DNA of 64,000 nt from assembly GCF_000382225.1 (NCBI RefSeq), contig NZ_KB907801.1:213078-277077 (forward strand), in the 5' to 3' direction. The DNA comes from Hymenobacter aerophilus DSM 13606 (GTDB taxonomy: Bacteria; Bacteroidota; Bacteroidia; Cytophagales; Hymenobacteraceae). The position numbers and the translations under genes are program-made. Of this stretch, positions 1-9,500 are shown piece after piece (positions within the stretch are counted from its first letter, which is position 1; the number at the start of each line of letters is the position of its first letter). Under the pieces are notes generated by a model. The model saw only the letters and a program-made list of their open reading frames with translations. It ran no database searches and was not told the DNA's origin.

Positions 1-1549
1 CGTGGTAGTCGTCGTGCACGCCGTTGAAGAAGAACGCCACCGGTATGCCGTGCTTGGCGAAGTTGTAGTGGTCGGAGCGGTAGTAGAAGCGGTTGGGGTC
101 CTCGGGGTCGTTGAAACGGAAGTCGAGGTCGATGTTGGTGTACTTCTCGTTCTGGGCCTGCAGAATGGTGTGCAGTTCCGAGCTCAGCTTGTCGGAGCCG
201 ATAACGTACACGTAATCGCCCTTGCCCTCGTGCTCCTTATCGGTGCGGCCCACCATGTCGGTGTTCAGGTCGACTACCGTGTTTTCGAGCGGGAAAACGG
301 GGTGGTCGGTGTAGTATTCGGAGCCCAGCAGGCCTTTTTCCTCGCCCGTTACGGCCAGGAACAGGATGCTGCGGCGGGGGCCGTGGCCCTCGGCTTTGGC
401 TTTCTGGAAGGCCTGGGCCATTTCCAGCACCGTAACCGTGCCCGAGCCGTCGTCGTCGGCGCCGTTGTGCACTTCGCCGTTGATGATGCCGATGTGGTCG
501 TAGTGGGCCGACAGAATCACCAGCTCCTCCTTGCGGTCGGTGCCTTCGAGGTAGCCCATCACGTTCTCGGTCACGAAATCCTCGTTTTTGCGCGGGGCGA
601 ATACCGTGGCCTTGGCGGGCCGGAACGGGCTGACCACCGGCTTAGCGGCTTTGGTTACGGCCGCCGCATACTTGGGCACCGTCTGGGCATTGGTGCCGAG
701 CAGCTTGTAGCCCACGGCCGGCGACACGAAGTAGGCCGTTGGGCGGATGGCGCCTTCCTTGGCATCCTTGAAGGCAATGCTGGGCCGGCTGATGTAGGGT
801 GCCATGCGGGCCGAGAGCTTCTCGAAGTTGCTGTTGGGGTCGAAGTCAACGAAGAACACCGAGCGGGCGCCCTTCTGGGCGGCCACCGTCAGCTTGGCCC
901 GGAAATCCTGGCCCCACTTGCTGTTCTGGCCGTCTTTGCCCAGCAGCGCGGTGCCTTTGGCCGTCTGAGGCTCGCCCAGCAGAATCAGCAGGTCCTTGCC
1001 CTTCACGTCGCCCAGGCTGGCATAGTCGGAGTAGCCGTCCTGCTCGATGCCGTAGCCGGCAAAAACGGGCTGCACGGCCGTGGGAGCCACAAAACCTCGG
1101 CCGCCGAAGGCGTAGAAATCAGTGAGCCACTTGTAGGTGTCGGAGCCGATTTTGAGCGTGGCGCCGTCGGCCCAGCTGCTGCGCACCATCGTGAAGTGCT
1201 GGATGTAGGGGTTGTCGGAGCCTTTCACCGGGCCCTGCAGGCCGAGGTCGGCAAACTGCTTGGCCAGGTACTCCATGGCCATTTTCTGGCCCTTCTCGCC
1301 GGTTTCGCGGCCCTCGTACGCATCCGAAGCCAGAATGGTGAGGTGCTGGCGCAAATCGGCCTGGGTGATGGTTTCGGCGTAGGTGCGGGCCGGGTCGGCA
1401 GCGGTGGTGGCAGCGGCCGTGCCGGTGGCGACGGCCGGGGCCGTGGTGGTGGCCGGGGCTTTGGTGGAGGCCGTGGGCGCCTGCGCTACGCAGGAGGCGG
1501 CCGAAACGCCCGCCGCCAGCAGGCAGGCGAGGAGGGAGGGTTTGCGCAT
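1..1549 (-). CDS. M28-family metallopeptidase, lipoprotein-like, C-terminus cut by window edge
   Basis: Reading leftwards from an ATG at 1549, about 516 codons stay open to the window edge, so the C-terminus is missing. The N-terminus (MRKPSLLACLLAAG) is a signal peptide with a plausible lipobox Cys near residue 20, followed by a Thr/Ala-rich linker. The catalytic part carries the M28 di-zinc pattern: SAHYDH (His near 349), NGADDDGSG, TGEEKGLLGS and NTDMVG, with a final HDDYH at the edge that probably supplies the last ligand. About 150 residues before the catalytic part fit an inserted PA domain. M28 enzymes are zinc aminopeptidases or carboxypeptidases; this one probably acts on peptides in the periplasm or at the cell surface. 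The exact substrate cannot be told. The family call is firm. Confidence 0.9.
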   Translation of the reverse strand, partial: MRKPSLLACLLAAGVSAASCVAQAPTASTKAPATTTAPAVATGTAAATTAADPARTYAETITQADLRQHLTILASDAYEGRETGEKGQKMAMEYLAKQFADLGLQGPVKGSDNPYIQHFTMVRSSWADGATLKIGSDTYKWLTDFYAFGGRGFVAPTAVQPVFAGYGIEQDGYSDYASLGDVKGKDLLILLGEPQTAKGTALLGKDGQNSKWGQDFRAKLTVAAQKGARSVFFVDFDPNSNFEKLSARMAPYISRPSIAFKDAKEGAIRPTAYFVSPAVGYKLLGTNAQTVPKYAAAVTKAAKPVVSPFRPAKATVFAPRKNEDFVTENVMGYLEGTDRKEELVILSAHYDHIGIINGEVHNGADDDGSGTVTVLEMAQAFQKAKAEGHGPRRSILFLAVTGEEKGLLGSEYYTDHPVFPLENTVVDLNTDMVGRTDKEHEGKGDYVYVIGSDKLSSELHTILQAQNEKYTNIDLDFRFNDPEDPNRFYYRSDHYNFAKHGIPVAFFFNGVHDDYH

Positions 1550-1616
1550 GGTGGGGAACTGGGGATTGGAAATGAGGGACTTGGGGATTGAGGCTTTTGA
1601 TTCGTATGCTTTTGTT

Positions 1617-1658
1617 ATCCTTCGTCCTTGCTCTAAGCGCAACATGCTCAGGATGACA
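1617..1658. repeat. Degenerate half-copy of the CTGTCATCCTGAGC palindromic repeat
   Basis: Between the M28 peptidase and ispF, the end CTCAGGATGACAG and a nearby CTTCG match one arm of the palindromic family found intact at 23.5, 26.3, 32.7, 35.5 and 59.4 kb. The middle is shortened and the pairing is poor, so this looks like a decayed or half copy. Confidence 0.5.
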
Positions 1659-1668
1659 GGTGGGTACT

Positions 1669-2148
1669 TTACTGCTTCACAATCAGTACCGAAGCATACG
1701 CCGCCACGCCTTCGCGGCGGCCCACAAAACCGAGCTTTTCGGTGGTGGTGGCTTTGATGCTGATGTCATCGGGTTCGATGCCCAGCACCTCGGCCAGCAC
1801 GCGCTGCATTTCGGGAATGTGGGGGTTGACTTTGGGCGCTTCGAGGCAGATGGTGGAGTCGATGTTGCCGATGGTGTAACCTTGCTCGCGCAACAGACGC
1901 GCAACTTCGGCCAACAGACGCTTCGAGTCGACACCTTTATACTGCGGGTCGGTGTCGGGGAAGTGGAAGCCGATGTCGCGCAGGTTGGCCGCGCCCAGCA
2001 GCGCGTCGCAAATGACGTGAATGAGCACGTCGGCGTCGGAGTGGCCGAGGCCGCCGTGGGTGTGGGGCACCAGGATGCCGCCAAGCCAGAAAGGCAGCCC
2101 TTCCTGGAGCTGATGAACGTCGTAGCCGAAGCCGGTGCGGATTTTCAT
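1669..2148 (-). CDS. ispF: 2-C-methyl-D-erythritol 2,4-cyclodiphosphate synthase
   Basis: A 159-aa protein, the normal length for IspF. It converts CDP-ME 2-phosphate into the cyclic diphosphate MEcPP, releasing CMP, in the non-mevalonate isoprenoid pathway of the cytosol. The start at 2148 gives MKIRTGFGYDVHQL, the usual IspF beginning; a start further upstream would add an unrelated leader. The metal ligands are visible as D10, H12 (YDVH) and H44 (in GHSDADVLIH), and the C-terminal TTEKLGFVGR motif is intact. It lies downstream of no obvious pathway partner and is divergent from the TetR gene. Confidence 0.97.
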   Translation of the reverse strand: MKIRTGFGYDVHQLQEGLPFWLGGILVPHTHGGLGHSDADVLIHVICDALLGAANLRDIGFHFPDTDPQYKGVDSKRLLAEVARLLREQGYTIGNIDSTICLEAPKVNPHIPEMQRVLAEVLGIEPDDISIKATTTEKLGFVGRREGVAAYASVLIVKQ

Positions 2149-2372
2149 GGGAGAGAAGCGTTGGAAAGCAGGCAAGTTACGGTTTCGGCCAACAGCCGCC
2201 CGCGAGCCAAACCGCACCACCGAAACCCGTAGCTCGTCTGCAACCAATTGGCGGCGCGGCGGTAAAAGCTGAGAATCGTTTCAGTATCAGGCAGTAGCCA
2301 GCCGGCACGGCGTCGGGGCCGAAGATTCGGAAATAAATATGGAAACTGACAACTCATTAAAAGTTTCCTGCG

Positions 2373-2380
2373 TACCTTTG
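2373..2380 (+). promoter_or_regulatory. Bacteroidota -7 box TACCTTTG, near-leaderless promoter for the TetR gene
   Basis: TACCTTTG matches TAnnTTTG and ends 9 bases before the ATG at 2390. Transcription would then begin only a few bases before the start codon, giving an almost leaderless mRNA. This also argues against an in-frame ATG further upstream at 2339. No good TTG (-33) element is seen. Confidence 0.55.
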
Positions 2381-2389
2381 CACTCCGAT

Positions 2390-3004
2390 ATGGAAATCAA
2401 AGACCGAATTCTGCAATCCGCCCTGACCCTTTTTACCCGCAACGGGATAAAAAGCGTGTCGATGGACGACATTGCTTCCGACCTGGGCATCTCCAAAAAA
2501 ACGCTCTACAAGTGGTTCGACAACAAGGACGACCTGGTTTCGGGCGTGATTGGCGGCCACCTGCACTGCGTGCAGGGCGAGAGCGAAGGCATTGCCGGCG
2601 AGGCGGAAAACGCCGTCGATGAGATGGTGCGCATGATGGAATGGGCCCAGCGGCAATTTTCGGAGGTGAACCCGAACACCATTCACGATCTGCGCAAGTA
2701 TTACCCGGCCGCCTGGCAGCTGTTCCACGACCACAAAAACAAATACATCCTCACCCAGATTCAGGACAACCTGCGCCGCGGCATTGCCGAGGGCCTCTAC
2801 CGCACCGACCTCGACGTGGAAGTGCTCTCGCGCCTGCGCCTGGCCCAGATCGACATCCTGTTCGACGCCGATATTTTCCCGCACGTGCAGTTCGGGCAGC
2901 CGCGGGTGCAGCTGGCCTGCAACGAGCACTTTCTGCTGGGCATGGTCACGCTCAAAGGCCACAAGCTCATCAACGAGTACCGCCAGATAACCGAGGAAGA
3001 ATGA
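2390..3004 (+). CDS. TetR/AcrR-family transcriptional regulator
   Basis: A 204-aa DNA-binding repressor candidate. The N-terminal helix-turn-helix is clear: MEIKDRILQSALTLF, then NGIKSVSMDDIA, then LGISKKTLYKWFDNKDDLV, which is the TetR_N signature within residues 1-50. The remainder is a variable helical ligand-binding domain. The gene is the first of a co-directional group leading into TolC-, AcrA- and AcrB-like genes, so it probably controls that efflux pump in response to a pumped compound. The ATG at 2390 was chosen because the HTH begins right there and a promoter box sits just before it. The ligand is unknown. Confidence 0.92.
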   Translation: MEIKDRILQSALTLFTRNGIKSVSMDDIASDLGISKKTLYKWFDNKDDLVSGVIGGHLHCVQGESEGIAGEAENAVDEMVRMMEWAQRQFSEVNPNTIHDLRKYYPAAWQLFHDHKNKYILTQIQDNLRRGIAEGLYRTDLDVEVLSRLRLAQIDILFDADIFPHVQFGQPRVQLACNEHFLLGMVTLKGHKLINEYRQITEEE

Positions 3005-3016
3005 GTTGTTGCTAGC

Positions 3017-3131
3017 AGGGCTTAGGTATTAGGGCTTAGAACCTGGCAGCGAGTTCGCCCAGCTTGGGCTCAAAAGCGCCCAAGCATTGTCGACTAAACC
3101 CTAACACCTAAGCCCTAACACCTAAGTCCCC
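3017..3131. repeat. Palindromic element with 7-bp-period arms (unit like AGGGCTT/AGGTATT)
   Basis: The left arm (3017-3040) reads AGGGCTT AGGTATT AGGGCTT and the right arm (3093-3131) reads CTAAACC CTAACAC CTAAGCC CTAACAC CTAAGTC, an inverted version with the same 7-base period. The core of about 52 bp contains CCTGGCAGCG, also present in the core at 28.7 kb, and a small hairpin TTGGGCTC..GCGCCCAA. It lies between the TetR regulator and the TolC-like gene and could fold into a long hairpin in the mRNA. Confidence 0.85.
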
Positions 3132-3143
3132 AAGTTCCTATAT

Positions 3144-4832
3144 ATGAAAAAGAACCTTCGCCTCTTGCTGCTGGCTTCCGGGCCGGGCCTGCTGGCCCCG
3201 GCCGGGGCCGCCCTGGCCCAAACGGCCCAGCCGGCGCTGGGCACCACGCTCGATGCCACCACCGGTACGCTGCCGCTCAGCCTCAGGCAGGCCATCGACT
3301 ACGCCGTGCAAAACAAGTCGACGCTGCAGGCCACCCGGCTGGCCGAGCAGACGGCCAAAGCCAAAGTGGGCGAAATCCGGTCGGCGGGCCTGCCCCAGGT
3401 GAACGTGACGGCCAACGTGGCCGACAACTTCAAGCTGCAGAAAAGCCTGGTGAACTTCGGTGCTTTGGGCGGCGGGGCCTCGGCCACTACGCTCACGCCC
3501 CAGGACATTGCCGCCGCCCAGAGCGGGCAGACGGTAAACCTGGGCACCGTGACGCTGCCCTCCGACCCGGTGCCGCCCCAGGCGTTTGCCTTCGGGTTGC
3601 GGTGGGCCGGCAACACCAGCGCCTCGGTGTCGCAGCTGCTGTTTGATGGCGCTTACCTCATCGGCCTGAAAGCGGCCAAGGTGTACGAGGAGCTGGCCCA
3701 GAAGCAAACCCAGCAGGCCGAAATTGACGTGGTGGAGCAGGTCAGCAAGGCCTACTACAGCACCCTGGTGGCCCGCGAGCGGCTGCAGCTGCTCTCGCGC
3801 AACGTGCAGCGCCTCGATACGCTGCTCTACCAGACCAGCGAAACGTACAAGGCGGGCTTCGCCGAAAAGCTCGACGTGCAGCGCCTGCAGGTGCAGCGCA
3901 ACAACCTGGTGGTGGAGCAGCAGAAAGCCAGCCGCCTCACCGAGCTGAGCGTGGCCCTGCTCAAGTTTCAGATGGGCCTGCCCCAGCAGCAGGCCGTGCA
4001 GCTGAGCGACTCGCTGAGCACCGCGCTGGTAGACGCCGGCTCGTTGCGCCGCACGCTGGGCGCGGCCGATTTCCGCACTGGTGGCGGCGTGAGCGGCCTC
4101 GGCGACGTGCCCACCGCCCCGGCCCCCACTACGCCCGACAACGCCGACCAGCGCGCCCAGGACCAGCAGACGGCCCTCAGCGGCGCCCGCACCGGGCAGC
4201 TGGCCGGCGCCATCAACTACAACAACCGCATCGAGTTCAGCACCCTCGAAACCCAGCAGGCCCTGGCCGGCCTCGACTTGGCCAACCGCCGGGCCGGCGC
4301 CTACCCGCGCCTGCTGGCTACGGCCGCCTACGGTTTTTCGGGCTCGGGCCAGAAAGCCAACGACCTGTTCGCCTTCCGCGGGCCCGACTCGCGCAACGGC
4401 GCCGGCTACCCCAACCAGAACTGGTTTGGTTTCGGCAACGTGGGCCTGAGCCTGCAGATTCCGGTGTTCGATGGCTTCCGCCGCAAGTACCTCGTGCAAC
4501 AGTCGCGCATTCAGCAGCAAACCATCGAGCGGGGCTTCGAGACGCTGCGCCAGAGCATTGACCTGCAGGACGCGCAGAGCCGCACCAGCCTTATCAACGC
4601 CCTCGATGTGCTCGAAAACCAGAAGGCCAACCTGACCCTGGCCGAAGAAGTGGCCCGCGTGTCGCGCATTAAGTTTCAGGAGGGCGTAGGAGCCAACCTG
4701 GAGGTAATTTCGGCCGAAACCGGCCTGCGCGAAGCCCAGACTAACTACTACGCCGCCCTCTACGACGTGCTGGTAGCCAAAGTCGACCGCGACAAAGCCA
4801 CCGGCGAGCTGTTCCGCAAAGCCAATAAGTAA
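3144..4832 (+). CDS. TolC-like outer-membrane efflux protein
   Basis: A 562-aa outer-membrane factor that would form the exit duct of the tripartite pump encoded by the next genes. The signal peptide is [15 protein letters not shown] followed by a hydrophobic run ending ALAQ. Two OEP-type halves follow: the first starts near [21 protein letters not shown], and the second, after a Pro/Thr/Gln-rich stretch around residues 320-355, covers the [26 protein letters not shown] region and ends in long coiled-coil helices ([22 protein letters not shown]). The length is somewhat above the 440-500 typical of TolC because of the middle insertion. Confident family call; substrate unknown. Confidence 0.93.
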   Translation: MKKNLRLLLLASGPGLLAPAGAALAQTAQPALGTTLDATTGTLPLSLRQAIDYAVQNKSTLQATRLAEQTAKAKVGEIRSAGLPQVNVTANVADNFKLQKSLVNFGALGGGASATTLTPQDIAAAQSGQTVNLGTVTLPSDPVPPQAFAFGLRWAGNTSASVSQLLFDGAYLIGLKAAKVYEELAQKQTQQAEIDVVEQVSKAYYSTLVARERLQLLSRNVQRLDTLLYQTSETYKAGFAEKLDVQRLQVQRNNLVVEQQKASRLTELSVALLKFQMGLPQQQAVQLSDSLSTALVDAGSLRRTLGAADFRTGGGVSGLGDVPTAPAPTTPDNADQRAQDQQTALSGARTGQLAGAINYNNRIEFSTLETQQALAGLDLANRRAGAYPRLLATAAYGFSGSGQKANDLFAFRGPDSRNGAGYPNQNWFGFGNVGLSLQIPVFDGFRRKYLVQQSRIQQQTIERGFETLRQSIDLQDAQSRTSLINALDVLENQKANLTLAEEVARVSRIKFQEGVGANLEVISAETGLREAQTNYYAALYDVLVAKVDRDKATGELFRKANK

Positions 4833-4984
4833 GCTACAAGCCGCCAGCTGCAAGCTGCAAGTCTTTTGCGCTCGACTGCTCGCTAATCTCAAACTCACTC
4901 CTCAGTAAGCATATGTCTCTCCTTTCAATTACTCCCTCGCGCATTGCGGCTTGCAGCTTGTGGCTGGCGGCTTGCAGCTCCCTT
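4833..4984. repeat. Inverted 7-bp-period repeat overlapping the membrane-fusion protein's signal peptide
   Basis: The left arm (4835-4863) reads AAGCTAC AAGCCGC CAGCTGC AAGCTGC AAG. The right arm (4943-4984) reads GCGGCTT GCAGCTT GTGGCTG GCGGCTT GCAGCTC, its inverse with the same period. The right arm lies inside the next gene and encodes about residues 11-24 of its signal peptide. The central spacer holds the ATG and the first ten codons. Confidence 0.8.
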
Positions 4985-6064
4985 AGCTCCTGCGGCTCCA
5001 AAGACCCGGCGGCGGAACTGGCCAAGCTCAAGCAGGAGCAGGCTACCAACCAGGCGAAAATTTCGGAGCTGGAGGCCAAAACCGGCGCTTCGGAAGCTGC
5101 CGCCGCTTTGCAGGCCACGCCGGTATCGGTGATTAAAGTGGCCGGCGAAGACTTCAAGAGCTACCTCGAAGTGCAGGGCCGGGTTGATTTCGACCAGAAC
5201 GCCACCGTTTCGGCCCGCGCGGCCGGCACGCTTACCAGCCTTAGCGTGAAGCGCGGCGACAAGGTGCGCAAGGGCCAGACCCTGGCTACCGTGGATGCCG
5301 CGGTGCTCGACGCCAGCGTGGCCGAGCTGAAGGTGCGCATGGACCTGGCCAAGGTGGTGTACGAAAAGCAGAAGCGCCTCTGGGACCAGCAGATTGGCAC
5401 CGAAATCCAGTTCCTGCAGGCCCGCAACAACTACCGGGCCCTGCAAAGCAACCTGGCCACTCTCAACCGCCAGCGCGACCTGTACCGCGTGGTAGCGCCC
5501 TTCAGCGGCACCGTGGATGACGTGCTGCCCAAGCTGGGCGAAACCGTGGCCCCCGGCGCCCCCGTCGTGAAGCTGCTCAGCAACAGCGGCAGCGGCAAAA
5601 TCGTGGTCGATGTGTCGGAAGCCTACGCCAACAGCATCAAGGTGGGCGACAAAGCGCTGGTAACCATTCCCGACCTCGGCGAATCGGACCTGCCCGCCAC
5701 CGTGCGCGTGGTGACGAGCACCATCAACCCCACCAGCCGCACCTTCACCGTGGAGCTGCGCCTGGCCGACCCCGGCAAGGCCGGCCGCCTGCGCCCCAAC
5801 ATGGTGACCAACGTGCGCATCCTCAACTACAACCGCCAGAATGCCACCGTGCTGCCCGTTGACCTAGTGCAGCGCGACGAGCAGAACAGCTACGTGCTGG
5901 TCGTGGACGACAAAGGCGGCAAGAAGGTGGCCACCAAGCGCATCATCAAAGTCGGCAACACCTACAACGGCAAAGTCGAAGTAACCGAGGGCCTGCAAAC
6001 CGGCGACCAGGTGATTTCGGCCGGCTACCAGAACCTGAACGAAGGACAAGCTATTAGTCTCTAA
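4913..6064 (+). CDS. RND efflux membrane-fusion (AcrA-like) lipoprotein
   Basis: A 383-aa periplasmic adaptor linking the pump to the TolC-like duct. It begins with a lipoprotein signal with lipobox LSSC (Cys27), then a short coiled coil (residues about 35-65). The biotinyl-lipoyl-like half domains ([24 protein letters not shown] and [20 protein letters not shown]) flank a helical hairpin, followed by the beta-barrel and membrane-proximal domains ([35 protein letters not shown]). The signal-peptide region is made of a 7-bp repeat, so the first 24 residues may have arisen from repeat DNA. The ATG at 4913 is kept because no other start gives a signal sequence. Confidence 0.93.
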   Translation: MSLLSITPSRIAACSLWLAACSSLSSCGSKDPAAELAKLKQEQATNQAKISELEAKTGASEAAAALQATPVSVIKVAGEDFKSYLEVQGRVDFDQNATVSARAAGTLTSLSVKRGDKVRKGQTLATVDAAVLDASVAELKVRMDLAKVVYEKQKRLWDQQIGTEIQFLQARNNYRALQSNLATLNRQRDLYRVVAPFSGTVDDVLPKLGETVAPGAPVVKLLSNSGSGKIVVDVSEAYANSIKVGDKALVTIPDLGESDLPATVRVVTSTINPTSRTFTVELRLADPGKAGRLRPNMVTNVRILNYNRQNATVLPVDLVQRDEQNSYVLVVDDKGGKKVATKRIIKVGNTYNGKVEVTEGLQTGDQVISAGYQNLNEGQAISL

Positions 6065-6525
6065 GGAGCTAGGAGTTAGAAGCTGGGAGCTAGAATTTGT
6101 GCCTGAGCCTTGAACAATGGAAGCGAAACGGGAGCCCGCGAAGAACTTTCAGCAGCTCGTGGTGTGGCAAAAGGCCCACCAACTGGTGCTGATGGTCTAT
6201 CGGGTAACCGAATCATTTCCTAAGCATGAGTTGTTCGCACTTACCTCCCAGCTTCGTCGGGCAGCGGTGTCGGTTCCGGCCAACATTGCCGAGGGGTTTC
6301 GCAAGCGCGGCGCCCGCGACAAACTCCGGTTTTTCAATACGGCCGAAGGCTCGCTCGAAGAAACCCACTATTACTTTCTGCTAAGCCGCGACTTAGGCTA
6401 CGCCGATACAGCATCACTCATTGAACAAGCGAACGAAGTAGGCCGACTGCTTGAAGCGTACGGAAAATCCATCCGGGCCACTATCCAGTCTTCTAACTCC
6501 TAGCTTCCAACTCCTAGCTTCTTCA
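6062..6525 (+). mobile_element. Palindromic element carrying a four-helix-bundle gene inside the efflux operon
   Basis: The left arm (6064-6096) reads GGAGCTA GGAGTTA GAAGCTG GGAGCTA. The right arm (6489-6522), read on the minus strand, is GAAGCTA GGAGTTG GAAGCTA GGAGTTA. The arms are inverted copies with a 7-bp period. They start at the stop codon of the membrane-fusion gene and end just before the ATG of the RND pump gene, and they enclose one ORF. The architecture (inverted repeats plus a TIGR02436-type protein) is that of 23S-rRNA intervening sequences, but here it lies between two protein genes. Mobility is inferred and was not observed. Confidence 0.65.
6117..6503 (+). CDS. Four-helix-bundle protein (23S rRNA intervening-sequence protein family)
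   Basis: A 128-aa protein matching the S23/IVP four-helix-bundle family in pattern: FQQLVVWQKAHQLVLMVYR, SFPKHELFALTSQLRRAA, VSVPANIAEGF, then FFNTAEGSLEETHYYFLLSRDLGY. The family was first described inside intervening sequences of bacterial 23S rRNA; its biochemical function is unknown. Here it sits between the membrane-fusion and RND pump genes, so it is not a pump part. Its last codons (SSNS and stop) are encoded by the right repeat arm. The sequence is less GC-rich at third positions than its neighbours, which is consistent with transfer. Confidence 0.88.
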   Translation: MEAKREPAKNFQQLVVWQKAHQLVLMVYRVTESFPKHELFALTSQLRRAAVSVPANIAEGFRKRGARDKLRFFNTAEGSLEETHYYFLLSRDLGYADTASLIEQANEVGRLLEAYGKSIRATIQSSNS

Positions 6526-6527
6526 CT

Positions 6528-9500
6528 ATGCAGGACATCGAAAAAGAATTCGGGCCCACCAGTTGGTCCATTGACAATAAGACCACGATTTACATCATCG
6601 CGCTTATTCTCACCATCATGGGCATTTTTGCCTACGTGAAGCTGGGCAAAGAGAAGTTTCCCGACATCGTGATTCCGCGCATTATCGTGGCCACGATTTA
6701 CCCGGGTACCTCGCCCACCGACATCGAAAACCTGGTGACGCGCCAGATCGAGAAGGAAATCAAGAGCGTGAACGGGGTGAAGAAGATTTCTTCGACCTCC
6801 AACCAGGACTACTGCATCGTGGACGTGGAGTTTACCTCCGGCGTGGACGTGCAGTACGCCAAGCAGCTCATCAAGGACGCCGTGGACAAGGCCAGCTCCG
6901 AGCTGCCCAACGACCTGCCCTCGCCGCCCACCGTGCAGGAAGTAAACCTGTCGGAGCTGCCCATCATGAACATCAACCTGGCCGGCAACCTGCCCATCAG
7001 CCAGCTGAAAAAGTACGCCGACGACTTCCAGGACAAGATTGAGGCCCTGCCCGAAATTACCCGCGTGGACATCATCGGCGCCCTCGATCAGCAGGTGAAC
7101 GTGGATGTGGACCTGAACCGGCTACGGGCCTCGCGCCTGAGCTTCTCGGACATCAGCGCCGCCATCGGCCGCGAAAACGTGACCATTTCGGGCGGTACCG
7201 TGGATGTGGGCAACCAGAAGCGCGCCGTGCGCGTGGCCGGCCAGTACGTGCGGGCCGCCGACATTGCCAACATTCAGATGAAAAACCTGAATGGCTCGGC
7301 CGTGCGCCTCGGCGACATTGCCACCGTAACCGACGGCTTCAAGGACCGCGAATCCTTCGCCCGTCTCGATGGCAAGCCGGCCGTGACGCTGAACGTGGTG
7401 AAGCGTCAGGGCGAAAACCTGATCGACGCCTCCGACAAAATCAAGCAGATTATCGACGAGTCGGAGAAGACGCTGCCCGGCGAGCTGACCATTACGGTTA
7501 CCGGCGACACGTCCAACGACACCCGCGTAACGCTGCACGACCTGATCAACACCATCATCATCGGCTTTATTCTGGTAACGCTGATTCTGATGTTCTTCAT
7601 GGGCACCACCAACGCCCTGTTTGTGGGCCTTTCGGTGCCGCTGAGCATGTTCCTGGCCTTCGTGCTGCTGCCCACGTTCGATTTCTCGCTCAACATGATT
7701 GTGCTCTTCGCCTTCCTGCTGGCGCTGGGCATCGTGGTGGATGACGCCATTGTGGTGATTGAAAACACCCACCGCCTGCTGCACGAGCACCCCGAGCTGA
7801 CGACGCCTCAGGCCGCCAAGTACGCCGCCGGCGAGGTATTTATTCCGGTATTGGCCGGTACGCTTACCACCGTGGCGCCGTTCGTGCCGCTCATGTTCTG
7901 GCCCGGCATTGTAGGCTCGTTCATGTTCTACCTGCCCGTTACGCTCATTCTCACGCTCATGTCGTCGCTCATCGTGGCCTTCATCATGAACCCGGTGTTT
8001 GCCGTGAGCTTCATGGAGCGCGAAGACCACCACCTGGGCGAGAAGCCGCAGTGGGACCGGCCGCTCTCCATCGGTATCGGCGTTATGGTCGGCATTGCCA
8101 TCCTGGGCTTCCTGCTGGGCTCGACTTTCCTGGGCAGCCTGATGCTGACGCTGGCCGTGCTCGTGATTCTGAACCGCTTCGTGTTCGTGCACCTGATTGC
8201 CGGTTTCCAGACCAAGGTGCTGCCGCGCTTCCAGCACGGCTACGCCCGCCTCGTGGGCTGGGCCATTTCGTGGCCCAAGTCGATTATGCTGAGCATGGTG
8301 GTGCTGTTTGTGGTGTCGATTTTCGCCGTGGGCGCCCGCTCGCCCAAGGTCGACTTCTTCCCCAAAGGCGACCCCAAGTTCATCTACACCTACCTGAAGA
8401 TGCCCGTGGGCACCCGCGTAACGGTAACCGACTCGGTGGCCCGCATCCTCGAAAAACGCATCTACAGCGTTATCGGCAAGGATAACCACGACGTGGAATC
8501 GGTGATTACCAACGTGGCCATCGGCGCCGCCGACCCCGGCGAAGCCTCGGCCGCCGGTACCTCGCAGTCCAACCTGGCCAAAGTGGCCGTGGCCTTCAAG
8601 GAGATGAGCGAGCGGACCGGCCCTTCCACTTCCAAGTACATGGATGAAATCCGGGAGGTGGTGAAAGGCATTCCGGGCACCGAAATTTCGGTGGACCAGG
8701 AAAGCAGCGGCCCGCCCACCGGCAAGCCCATTGCCATCGAGGTAGCCGGCGACGACTACCCCACGCTCATCAAGCTTTCCAAGGACGTAACGCGCTTTAT
8801 CGAGTCGAAGAACATCGGCGGCATCGAGCAGCTGCGCTCGAACCTGGAGGACCGTAACCCCGAAATTGCCGTCGACATCAACCGGACCCGCGCCAACCGC
8901 GAGGGCATCAGCACGGCCCAGATTGGCATGGAGGTGCGCACGGCCATCTACGGCACCGAGGCCAGCAAATTCAAAACGCCCGACGACGAGTACCCGATTC
9001 AGGTGCGTTACGCCGAGCCCTACCGCTCCGACATCGACGCCATCCTGAACTCGCCGCTCACCTTCCGCGACGCCACCGGCCAGGTGCGCCAGGTGCCCCT
9101 GGCCTCGGTAGCCGACGTGAACTACGGCACCACCTACGGCGGCATCAAGCGCAAAGACGTGAAGCGCGTGATTACGATTTCCTCGAACGTACTCGGCGGC
9201 TTCACCGGCCCCGACGTGGTGCGCCAGATTGAAACGTCGCTCCGCTCGTTCCCCGTGCCCTCGGGCTACACCGTGAAAATGGGCGGCGCCCAGGAAGACC
9301 AGAAGGAAACCTCCGACTTCCTCGGCATTGCCGCCGCGGGCGCTATCGGCCTCATCTTCCTCATTCTGGTGATGCAGTTCAACTCCATCAGCAAGCCCAT
9401 CATCATCCTCACCGAAATTGTGTTCTCGATTATCGGCGTGCTGCTGGGCCTGGCAATTACGGGCATGAACATCAGCATCGTGATGACGGGCGTGGGCATT

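Noticed and set aside
2..1591. Long open frame on the + strand over the M28 peptidase
   Set aside because: It is a GC-bias shadow: the minus strand encodes clear M28 motifs and a signal peptide, while this frame gives Val/Gly/His-rich nonsense.
3138..4898. 586-codon minus-strand frame opposite the TolC-like gene
   Set aside because: Antisense shadow; composition is typical of reversed GC-rich codons and no domain is seen.
7122..8489. 455-codon minus-strand frame opposite the RND pump gene
   Set aside because: The His/Gln/Arg-rich product is a typical antisense artefact.
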